Notes under the pieces: generated by a model
The model's database searches: none
What the model was told of the DNA's origin: nothing
The model's input: only the letters and a program-made list of their open reading frames with translations
Shown here: positions 1-5,706 of the stretch, piece after piece
Position numbering within the stretch: position 1 is the stretch's first letter
Layout of the letters: every line of letters begins with the position of its first letter
Assembly: GCA_022708585.1 (NCBI GenBank)
Contig: JAKIYJ010000056.1
Coordinates: 1-8,322, forward strand
Direction of reading: 5' to 3'
Length of the DNA stretch: 8,322 bases
From: Bacteroidota bacterium
Lineage (GTDB): Bacteria > Bacteroidota > Bacteroidia > Bacteroidales > JAKIYJ01
Position numbers and translations under genes: made by a program

Positions 1-345
1 TTGTTTATATATATTACACTGGCTGGCATGGCATTTTTTCCCCAATTGGGTAATTTCCAAAATTACATCATCAATTTTCAATAAATCAAGAGGGTTTGTA
101 TCAATCAATGAAATGCCTTTTGTGGTGAGATTTTCAGCAAATTCGCCGTAATTTATATGACGCCCTGTCTGTTTCTCAAATTTTTCAATACTTTCTATGG
201 CAAGCAGACTTATTTGTCGGTTCCATTCGCCAGAATGGGCATCACCATCAATGCCTTTTTCGCTAACCCTGACAGTCTTAACTGGTTGCTTTACAGTTCC
301 TTTTTTTTCGGAAATGTTCGTTGATACTACTTCAAATTCATTCAT
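1..345 (-). CDS. MOSC-domain protein, C-terminus cut by window edge
   Basis: This is the first 115 codons of a gene that runs off the left edge. The protein looks like the small MOSC-domain family found in Moco operons of anaerobes. The segments GIDGDAHSG (about residues 31-39), ISLLAIESIEKFE, GEFAENLTTKGI and GKKCHASQCNIYKQ (about 102-115) follow the family order. MOSC domains are a beta-barrel fold related to the Moco sulfurase C-terminus, and a conserved Cys is thought to carry sulfur or Moco; the Cys in GKKCH is the candidate here. In some bacteria this domain is followed by a MogA/MoaB adenylyltransferase domain in the same chain, which cannot be judged from this window. The ATG (345-343) overlaps the moaC stop TGA (344-342), so translation is probably coupled. 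No other in-frame ATG lies close by. Confidence 0.86.
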   Translation of the reverse strand, partial: MNEFEVVSTNISEKKGTVKQPVKTVRVSEKGIDGDAHSGEWNRQISLLAIESIEKFEKQTGRHINYGEFAENLTTKGISLIDTNPLDLLKIDDVILEITQLGKKCHASQCNIYKQ

Positions 346-788
346 TTTTTTATTTTTTCAACAAGATAAATATTTTCAATAATCATATTTTTATCAACTG
401 CTTTGCACATATCATATATTGTAAGTAAAGCCATTGAAACAGCTGTTAAAGCTTCCATTTCAACTCCAGTTTGTCCTGTACATTTTACAAAAGAGTTAAT
501 TTCAATACCATTTTCATTAATGTCAGTTTTAACCTTTACCTGTGTTATTTGAAGTGGATGACATAAAGGAATAAGAGATGAAGTGGTTTTAGCTGCCTGA
601 ACGCCAGCAATTTCAGCAACTGTCAAGACATCACCTTTTTTTATAAGGTTTTGTTTAATAAGGTTAATAGTTTCAGATTGTAATTTTATAAATCCTCTTG
701 CTTTTGCAATTCTTTGTTGAATTGGTTTTTCACTAATATCAACCATTCTGGCTCGCCCCTCATCATCAAGATGTGATAATTCTTTCAT
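342..788 (-). CDS. moaC: Cyclic pyranopterin monophosphate synthase MoaC
   Basis: MoaC converts 3',8-cyclo-7,8-dihydro-GTP, made by MoaA, into cPMP, the first stable Moco intermediate, in the cytoplasm. The 148-residue protein aligns without gaps through the active site. Visible landmarks are K51 in KKGDV, C76-H77 in IPLCHPL, E110 and E112 in GVEMEALTA, and D126 and K129 in YDMCKAVDKNM; these match E. coli K51, H77, E112, E114, D128 and K131. The usual C-terminal GGKSG tail is missing: the chain ends LVEKIKK, so it keeps the Lys matching E. coli K147 but not what follows (E. coli MoaC is about 161 residues). The start is set by a strong AGGAGGT site 6 nt upstream, which lies inside the moaA end. 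It sits between moaA and the MOSC gene in one operon. Confidence 0.97.
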   Translation of the reverse strand: MKELSHLDDEGRARMVDISEKPIQQRIAKARGFIKLQSETINLIKQNLIKKGDVLTVAEIAGVQAAKTTSSLIPLCHPLQITQVKVKTDINENGIEINSFVKCTGQTGVEMEALTAVSMALLTIYDMCKAVDKNMIIENIYLVEKIKK

Positions 789-791
789 AAA

Positions 792-1592
792 TCAACCTCC
801 TATATTACTAAATTCATTAATATTATTAACTTTTCCAAATTCAGGTTTCATTTTTATTGCCATTTTTATTGCTTTTTCATAACCTAATTTGCGTATATCA
901 AATTCAATATCATTAAAAAGACAGGGTTTCAGTTTACCATTGGCAGTTAATCTAAGACGATTACAGGATTTGCAATTTCCACCCTTGCCCCCTTCTACCG
1001 TTGTATATTCACCTTTTTTTAAATTCATTTTATGAATAAACCTTACCTCTAATTTATTAATTTTACAAAATTCAGCAACTTCTCTTGCATCTTTTTCGTC
1101 AGACGAATTTTCAACAACACAATTTATTTTAATAGGTCTAAATCCTGCCTTTTGAACAGCCTCTATACCTTTTAAAACATCAGATAAATTACCATTTCTT
1201 GTAATTTTTTTATATTTTTCAGTCGAAAGAGTATCAAGACTTATGTTTATCCTTTGAAGCCCGGCGTTTTTTAACTCAACAGCATATTTGTTCAATAAAG
1301 TACCATTGGTGGTTAGTGACAAATCATTAATTCCTTCAATTTTCGAAAGCATAGAAACAAGATTAACCGTTCCTTCCCTGACAAGCGGCTCACCTCCTGT
1401 TAATCTTACTTTTTTAATGCCTTTTTTAACCGCAACGTTAACAAAATCTTTTATTTCTTCAAATTTTAGTATATCATCACAGTCAAAGAGATTTACTCCT
1501 TCTTCAGGTATACAGTATTGACATCTTAAATTACAACGATCAGTAACCGAAATACGCAAATAATCTACATTTCTGTTATAAGAGTCTAACAT
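792..1592 (-). CDS. moaA: GTP 3',8-cyclase MoaA, compact form
   Basis: MoaA is the radical SAM enzyme that cyclises GTP for Moco synthesis. The N-terminal 4Fe-4S site is C20-x3-C24-x2-C27, followed by the SAM-contact motif TGGEP (65-69). The second cluster is C207-x2-C210-x13-C224, with R212 and R214 in the CNRLR motif that contacts GTP in characterised MoaA. The protein ends in IGG, the C-terminal GG motif needed for activity in the family. At 266 residues it is about 60 shorter than E. coli MoaA (329). The missing part lies between the RFIHKM strand (184-189) and the second cluster, while all catalytic features remain, so it reads as a compact variant and not a broken gene. A GGAG site 9 nt upstream supports the ATG; the start overlaps the moeA end by 17 bp. 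Length variants of this kind may exist in Bacteroidota, but I cannot verify that here. Confidence 0.96.
   Translation of the reverse strand: MLDSYNRNVDYLRISVTDRCNLRCQYCIPEEGVNLFDCDDILKFEEIKDFVNVAVKKGIKKVRLTGGEPLVREGTVNLVSMLSKIEGINDLSLTTNGTLLNKYAVELKNAGLQRINISLDTLSTEKYKKITRNGNLSDVLKGIEAVQKAGFRPIKINCVVENSSDEKDAREVAEFCKINKLEVRFIHKMNLKKGEYTTVEGGKGGNCKSCNRLRLTANGKLKPCLFNDIEFDIRKLGYEKAIKMAIKMKPEFGKVNNINEFSNIGG
795..801 (-). promoter_or_regulatory. Shine-Dalgarno of moaC inside the moaA end
   Basis: On the minus strand AGGAGGT lies 6 nt before the moaC ATG. The same bases are part of the last three codons of moaA (ATA GGA GGT, Ile-Gly-Gly) before its TGA stop. The catalytic GG tail of MoaA and the moaC ribosome site are therefore the same DNA. 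Confidence 0.85.
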
Positions 1593-2751
1593 TTACCATT
1601 TCTCCTTTTTTCAATTTTTTAATTCCTGATGGAATAAAAGCATAAGCATTAGATTGAGTTAAAGCATTAATGTGAGCAGAACCATGATATTCTATTGGGA
1701 TAACACAACTTCCATTATATATTTTTACAGGGATTACGGCAAGACGTTCAGCATTATTTCTTTCATAATCAATATTTAAAGGAAATTTTAAGGTTAAAGG
1801 CTGATAATCAGCCCCTGTTATTTTAAATATAAGAGGTTTAACCAGAATATCAAAGATGACATAGGAAGAAACAGGGTTACCTGGAAGTCCCCAAATATAT
1901 TTATCATTATATTTAGCAAAAACGACTGGACGGCCTGGTTGTATAGCAATACTTTTGTAAATAATTATTGCGCCAAATTGTTGCAAAGCAAGGGGCACGT
2001 AGTCAAAGTCTCCTGCTGAAACACCTCCTGTAATAATTATCAGGTCGGATTTATGAATATTGTTTCTCAAAAAATTTATTATTGATTTTTCATTATCAGG
2101 AATAATACCAGCATAGTGATATAATGAGCCAGTATTTTCGATTTGAGCAATAAGTTGATATGCATTGCTGTTTCTGATCATTGCCTCACCTGGCATAATA
2201 TCAGGTTCAACCAATTCGTTGCCAGTTGCAGCAACAGTTATTTGTTTCTGTTTGTATACCAATGGATTGACACAGCCAACACTTGCAAGAACAGGTATAT
2301 GTTGTGATTTAATAATGGTTCCCTTATTAATTACAGTTTGTCCTTTATGAATATCCTCTCCTTTTCGACAAATATTATCCGATTTTTGTGGTTTTGAACA
2401 TTTTATTCTCCCTTTGTCATCAATTTCAACATCTTCAACAGGTATAACTATATTGGCATTATCAGGTAATACTGCTCCTGTCATTATTTTACTGCAAGTT
2501 TTTTTACTGATTTTCTTTTCCGGGTTTTTACCAGCCGGGATAATTTCAATAACCTCACAAAAATCATTAATATCCTCACTTTGCATAGCATAACCATCCA
2601 TAGCCGATTTGTTATATGGGGGCATATCTATATCAGATATTACATCCTCTGCCAGAACACGATTAAGAGATTTTAATATATTGACATTTTCAGTAATTAA
2701 ATTAAAATCTACATTAAGAGTTAATTCAAGGGCTTGTTCAAAACTAATCAT
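1576..2751 (-). CDS. moeA: Molybdopterin molybdotransferase MoeA
   Basis: MoeA inserts molybdate into adenylylated molybdopterin in the last general step of Moco synthesis. The 391-residue length is normal for the family. Landmarks in order are PPYNKSAMDGYA (about 44-55, containing the Asp that matches E. coli D59), IMTGA (89-93), RKGEDI (129-134, matching D142), ATGNEL (175-180, holding the Glu matching E188 but with Asn where STGDEL is usual), the MoCF-type TGGVSAGD (241-248), QPGRP (271-275) and GLPGNPVSS (288-296). The C-terminal part (about 320-391) is the beta-barrel domain IV. It lies 55 bp after pyrH and overlaps moaA by 17 bp. A weak AGGG sits just before the ATG. A possible promoter in the pyrH-moeA gap could drive the Moco genes separately from pyrH. 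Confidence 0.97.
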   Translation of the reverse strand: MISFEQALELTLNVDFNLITENVNILKSLNRVLAEDVISDIDMPPYNKSAMDGYAMQSEDINDFCEVIEIIPAGKNPEKKISKKTCSKIMTGAVLPDNANIVIPVEDVEIDDKGRIKCSKPQKSDNICRKGEDIHKGQTVINKGTIIKSQHIPVLASVGCVNPLVYKQKQITVAATGNELVEPDIMPGEAMIRNSNAYQLIAQIENTGSLYHYAGIIPDNEKSIINFLRNNIHKSDLIIITGGVSAGDFDYVPLALQQFGAIIIYKSIAIQPGRPVVFAKYNDKYIWGLPGNPVSSYVIFDILVKPLIFKITGADYQPLTLKFPLNIDYERNNAERLAVIPVKIYNGSCVIPIEYHGSAHINALTQSNAYAFIPSGIKKLKKGEMVNVRLL

Positions 2752-2772
2752 ACCCTAAATATTATTAAGGAA

Positions 2773-2780
2773 CAAAAATA
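2773..2780 (-). promoter_or_regulatory. Possible -7 box for moeA
   Basis: The minus strand reads TATTTTTG, a match to the Bacteroidota -7 consensus TAnnTTTG, 21 nt before the moeA ATG. No clear TTTG -33 element is seen at the right spacing, so this is weak. If real, it would allow Moco genes to be transcribed independently of pyrH. Confidence 0.3.
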
Positions 2781-2806
2781 ATAAAAAGAAGGTGATATTT
2801 TATAAA

Positions 2807-3514
2807 TTAAGGATATACCAATGTTCCTATCTTTTCGCCGGCAACAACTTTAAAAAGATTACCTGGTTTATCCATATTAAAAACAATGATAGGCATATTG
2901 TTATCGCGGCATAAAGTAAAAGCTGTTAAATCCATAATATTTAAATGCATATGGTATGCTTCATCGAAACTGATGGAGTCAAATTTCACTGCATTGGGAT
3001 TCTTTTCAGGGTCATCTGAATAAATTCCATCTACCCTTGTGCCTTTTAACAATACATCAGCTTGCATTTCCAGAGCTCTCAATGCGGCGGCAGAATCAGT
3101 AGTAAAAAAAGGATTCCCTATTCCACCACTTATAATCACAACTTTATTTTTTTCTATAGCCTGATTCGCTCTTTTTCTGGTAAAAAAAGAACAAACAGGT
3201 TCAACAGATATTCCCGAAAACAAAGCCGCCTTTAAGCCTTGTTTCTCCAACTCAGATTGTAAGGCAAGTCCATTAATCACAGTAGCAAGCATTCCCATAT
3301 AGTCTCCCTGTACTCTATCAATACCATTATCCTGATTCCGCATACCTCTGTATATGTTTCCACCACCTATTACTATTCCTACCCCAACGTCATGAAGAAC
3401 AACATCTTTAATATCCAGCGCAAAAGACATAAGTTTTTGGGAGTCTATCCCATGCTGTTCATTCCCCAAAAGGGATTCTCCACTTAATTTTAATAAAATT
3501 CTTTTATATTTCAT
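2807..3514 (-). CDS. pyrH: Uridylate (UMP) kinase PyrH
   Basis: PyrH phosphorylates UMP to UDP with ATP, an essential step of pyrimidine nucleotide synthesis, and acts as a cytoplasmic hexamer. The 235 residues match bacterial PyrH of the amino-acid-kinase fold: KLSGES (9-14), the phosphate loop GGGN with R56 (50-56), DRVQGDYMGM (66-75), GNPFFTTDSAAALRA (133-147), LLKGTRVDGIYSDDP (155-169) and MDLTAFTLCRDNNMPI (194-209). The start ATG lies 2 nt after a perfect 8-bp palindrome and has no spaced Shine-Dalgarno, as is common in Bacteroidota. It appears to be the first gene of the leftward unit. Its common neighbours tsf and frr are absent on the side visible here; moeA follows instead. Confidence 0.98.
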   Translation of the reverse strand: MKYKRILLKLSGESLLGNEQHGIDSQKLMSFALDIKDVVLHDVGVGIVIGGGNIYRGMRNQDNGIDRVQGDYMGMLATVINGLALQSELEKQGLKAALFSGISVEPVCSFFTRKRANQAIEKNKVVIISGGIGNPFFTTDSAAALRALEMQADVLLKGTRVDGIYSDDPEKNPNAVKFDSISFDEAYHMHLNIMDLTAFTLCRDNNMPIIVFNMDKPGNLFKVVAGEKIGTLVYP

Positions 3515-3516
3515 GT

Positions 3517-3535
3517 TTTGATATTTTATATCAAA
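3517..3535. repeat. Perfect palindrome at the pyrH start
   Basis: Arms tttgatat and atatcaaa (8 bp each) are separated by ttt, ending 2 nt before the pyrH ATG and overlapping the proposed -7 box. It could be an operator or a hairpin covering the start. No other copy of these arms was noticed in the window. Confidence 0.6.
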
Positions 3536-3539
3536 TGTA
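3532..3539 (-). promoter_or_regulatory. Possible -7 box for pyrH
   Basis: The minus strand reads TACATTTG, matching TAnnTTTG, 17 nt before the pyrH ATG. The predicted start point would fall inside the neighbouring palindrome, giving a leader of only about 10 nt. No clear -33 element is seen. Confidence 0.35.
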
Positions 3540-3774
3540 CATTATATTTTTAAATTTACTTGATAAAAGATAAAATAGTTTATTAATTTCCTGTTCTATT
3601 AAAACATAGTTTTAAGAATTCAAAAATACAAAAACCTTAAAAAGATAATAGAAAAAAATGTTAATATTCAGTAAAAGTACAATAACAAAATTAATTTTTC
3701 CCAAATTATGAGCCTCTTACGTAAATTTATTTTTATTTTGAAGTGTTTATTATAAGAATAAATTGACTAATATT

Positions 3775-3826
3775 ATAGATAAATTAATATAAAATATAAA
3801 TAAATTTAATTATAATAAAATTTTTG
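3775..3826 (+). repeat. AT-rich dispersed repeat, copy A
   Basis: The copy starts atagataaattaat, continues through aataaatttaattataataaaa and ends near tttttg. It aligns over about 52 bp with copies B (4051-4105) and C (7235-7288) in the same orientation. Low complexity lowers certainty, but the order of the sub-motifs (atagataaat, then ata(g/a)ata, then ttaattataata or similar) is shared by all three. Confidence 0.5.
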
Positions 3827-3887
3827 AACCGACTTCAATTAATAATATTGGCTGTATTCTATAAAATTGTTGTAATTATGCATAATA

Positions 3888-3923
3888 CATAAAGTTCATA
3901 AAGTTCATAAAGTTTATAAAGTT
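3888..3923 (+). repeat. 9-bp tandem repeat, four units
   Basis: Three exact units of cataaagtt are followed by one tataaagtt. It lies in the non-coding region and has no reading frame or promoter associated with it. Short tandem arrays of this kind can vary in copy number. Confidence 0.85.
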
Positions 3924-3986
3924 ATTGGTGTTATGAAAATAGAGAGGTTTGAGAATATCATTTCCACAGCGGTAATTTTTCTTTTC

Positions 3987-4021
3987 GCACTTTTCTTTGT
4001 ATGGTAGACAAAGAAAAGTGC
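3987..4021 (+). terminator. Perfect 14-bp hairpin, possible terminator or repeat element
   Basis: Arms gcacttttctttgt and acaaagaaaagtgc pair perfectly around a 7-nt loop (atggtag). A run of six T follows 5 nt later on the plus strand, so it could terminate plus-strand transcription, but the stem is not G+C-rich. It resembles in design the hairpin at 8242-8265 and may belong to a dispersed family. Confidence 0.5.
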
Positions 4022-4050
4022 ATAGATTTTTTGATAGAATAATAAATTTT

Positions 4051-4105
4051 ATAGATAAATTAATTAAAAATATAGATAAAATTAATTAGAATAAAATTAA
4101 CTATT
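4051..4105 (+). repeat. AT-rich dispersed repeat, copy B
   Basis: The copy starts atagataaattaattaaaa and then reads tatagataaaattaattaga. It is closest to copy C (7235-7288), which reads atagataaatcaattaaaa at the same point, and is a weaker match to copy A. It lies upstream of the flippase gene. Confidence 0.5.
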
Positions 4106-4149
4106 TACAATAATGAAATTTATACAAACCTTTAAAACACTTTGCAATC

Positions 4150-4187
4150 TCTCGTCCTCGTTATAAACGAGGACGAGAAGGTTTTTT
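4150..4187 (+). terminator. Strong rho-independent terminator
   Basis: A perfect 13-bp stem (tctcgtcctcgtt with aacgaggacgaga) closes on a 3-nt loop and is followed by agg and six T. It is the clearest terminator in the window, reads on the plus strand, and stands 66 bp before the flippase start. No plus-strand gene is seen upstream, so it either ends an unseen transcript or acts as an attenuator of the glycan genes. Confidence 0.85.
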
Positions 4188-4220
4188 AACAACATTATTT
4201 TAAAATAGAGCCTAATAAAT

Positions 4221-4228
4221 TAATTTTG
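4221..4228 (+). promoter_or_regulatory. Possible -7 box for the glycan operon
   Basis: TAATTTTG matches TAnnTTTG, 25 nt before the flippase ATG and after the terminator. A tttt lies at about the -33 distance instead of TTTG. If this is the main promoter the terminator acts as an insulator; if not, the terminator lies in the leader. Confidence 0.35.
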
Positions 4229-4253
4229 CTGATTAATAATAGATTCATAAAGG

Positions 4254-5705
4254 ATGAAATTAAATGTAAAGGAATATTTCAAATTATCGGTGATATATAC
4301 AGTTGTTGGGGCAATTCCGTCAGTATTGCAGGTACTTGTACAACCGATAATAGAAGGGAATGACAGACTTGGGGCAAGAGATTTTTCACATCTGGCAATT
4401 ACTGAAAGTATAGCCTCTTTTGCCTTTGTATTTACACTTTTTTCGATGGGCAATGCAATATCGAGATTTTATTATGATTATCAGGAAAATACTCCCGATT
4501 ATAAAAGAATGATCTCTTCTATTTTTAATTCAATATTATTAAGAGGTGTTTTATTATTATTTATCGCCTTTATTTTTAAAGATTATATTGGGAATTTTTT
4601 TTCACAGCCTGAGTTAAAGAATTTTTCTTCCTATGGTTTTGCATCTATATTAATTGGAATTAACAGATCTATTGTCGCTACTGCGGGGGCTTTGTATAGG
4701 AACGAAAGAAAAGTGAAACTTTTTGTTACAATAAATCTTTTATTAACAGTCTTAAGAACTGGTTTGCAAGTAGCAGGCATATTTTTTTATGATATGTCAT
4801 TTTTGGGATATGTATATGGTACATTGGTGGGCAGTAGTTTTACTTCTTTAATAATACTGATCATAAATTATTATAATTCGGGATTTAGTTATGACAGAAA
4901 AATAATGAAAGAAGTTAATTCTTTTGCAAGACCTTTATTTCAATATAATTTAATAGCCTGGGGTATTGTATATATTGACAGATATTTTTTAGAGCAAATG
5001 CCGGAACAACTTGGCATATATAATACAGCAGTAACTTTTGCAATTGGAGTTCAACTTATTTTACAGGGTTTACAAAGTGCTGTACAACCCGAACTGTATA
5101 GCTTTATGAAAGAAGGCATAGAGAAACAGGAAGAAGAAATTAAAAAAATAAGTAATCTTTATATTTTACAAGCCCAGGGTATTACCGTTTTATTAATGAT
5201 ACCGTCAATTTTGTATCTTCTTATATTTTATGAAACCAATTTGCGTATGGCTTCAGCTTTTATTACAATAATTTTTATAAAACAAATACTTGTTGCTCAA
5301 TACAATACACTATCAATGCCAGTTTATTTTCTAAAAAAGACAAGAGTTTTTCTTTATTTTAACATAATAGTACTGTGCTTTAACATTTTATTGAATTATT
5401 TATTAATTCCTGTATTCCAAATTTATGGTGCCATATCGGCTTCACTCGCATCCACCGTTTTGCAAATTATTTTAATGTATTTTTATCAAAAAAAACTTGT
5501 AAAGATAAAATGGAATATTAATAAAATTGTAATTCCCCCCTTTTTAATATTGGCATCTGCTATAATTGCACAACTTGTGCAAATAAAATTTTCATTAAAT
5601 CCTTTAATTGGTGCAATATTTATAAATATTTGCTTTGTCATAGGAGTATTTTTATTGTATAAAAAAGAAATTCAACGTTTATGGATTAAAATAATTAAAA
5701 AATAA
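4254..5705 (+). CDS. Wzx-like polysaccharide flippase
   Basis: The 483-residue protein is an integral membrane protein of the oligosaccharide/polysaccharide flippase (MOP) superfamily, which moves lipid-linked sugar units across the inner membrane for O-antigen, capsule or exopolysaccharide. About 12-14 hydrophobic segments can be traced (for example 11-31, 46-68, 91-109, 126-148, 182-206, 255-275, 306-326, 366-386, 390-410, 426-444, 450-469). The segment IDRYFLEQMPEQLGIYNTAV (about 241-260) matches the family signature in which DR(Y/F)FL precedes LG-IY. The length is normal. In-frame TAA at 4248-4250 makes this ATG the first possible start; AAAGG touches it directly, too close to act as a usual Shine-Dalgarno. 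The next gene starts 1 nt after the stop. The transported sugar cannot be inferred. The gene looks more AT-rich than the Moco genes. Confidence 0.9.
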   Translation: MKLNVKEYFKLSVIYTVVGAIPSVLQVLVQPIIEGNDRLGARDFSHLAITESIASFAFVFTLFSMGNAISRFYYDYQENTPDYKRMISSIFNSILLRGVLLLFIAFIFKDYIGNFFSQPELKNFSSYGFASILIGINRSIVATAGALYRNERKVKLFVTINLLLTVLRTGLQVAGIFFYDMSFLGYVYGTLVGSSFTSLIILIINYYNSGFSYDRKIMKEVNSFARPLFQYNLIAWGIVYIDRYFLEQMPEQLGIYNTAVTFAIGVQLILQGLQSAVQPELYSFMKEGIEKQEEEIKKISNLYILQAQGITVLLMIPSILYLLIFYETNLRMASAFITIIFIKQILVAQYNTLSMPVYFLKKTRVFLYFNIIVLCFNILLNYLLIPVFQIYGAISASLASTVLQIILMYFYQKKLVKIKWNINKIVIPPFLILASAIIAQLVQIKFSLNPLIGAIFINICFVIGVFLLYKKEIQRLWIKIIKK

Positions 5706-5706
5706 T

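Larger units (their letters stand above)
3515..4253. other. Divergent non-coding region pyrH / flippase
   Basis: These 739 bp hold no credible gene. They are very AT-rich. Apart from the listed sites (the palindrome at pyrH, two AT-rich repeat copies, a 9-bp tandem repeat, a 14-bp hairpin, a terminator and a possible promoter), the stretch from about 3540 to 3770 shows nothing I can name. Confidence 0.7.

Noticed and set aside
197..382. Open frame of 61 codons on the plus strand
   Set aside because: It lies antisense across the MOSC gene start and the moaC end, which carry clear family motifs; no homology or start signal supports it.
1288..1521. Open frame of 77 codons on the plus strand
   Set aside because: It is antisense to the radical SAM part of moaA and has no recognisable features.
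2165..2350. Open frame of 61 codons on the plus strand
   Set aside because: It is antisense to the middle of moeA, a well-supported gene.
3888..3923. CRISPR-like array
   Set aside because: Units are 9 bp with no spacers, and no cas genes are present.
4220..4453. Open frame of 77 codons on the minus strand
   Set aside because: It covers the promoter region and start of the flippase on the other strand and shows no motif.
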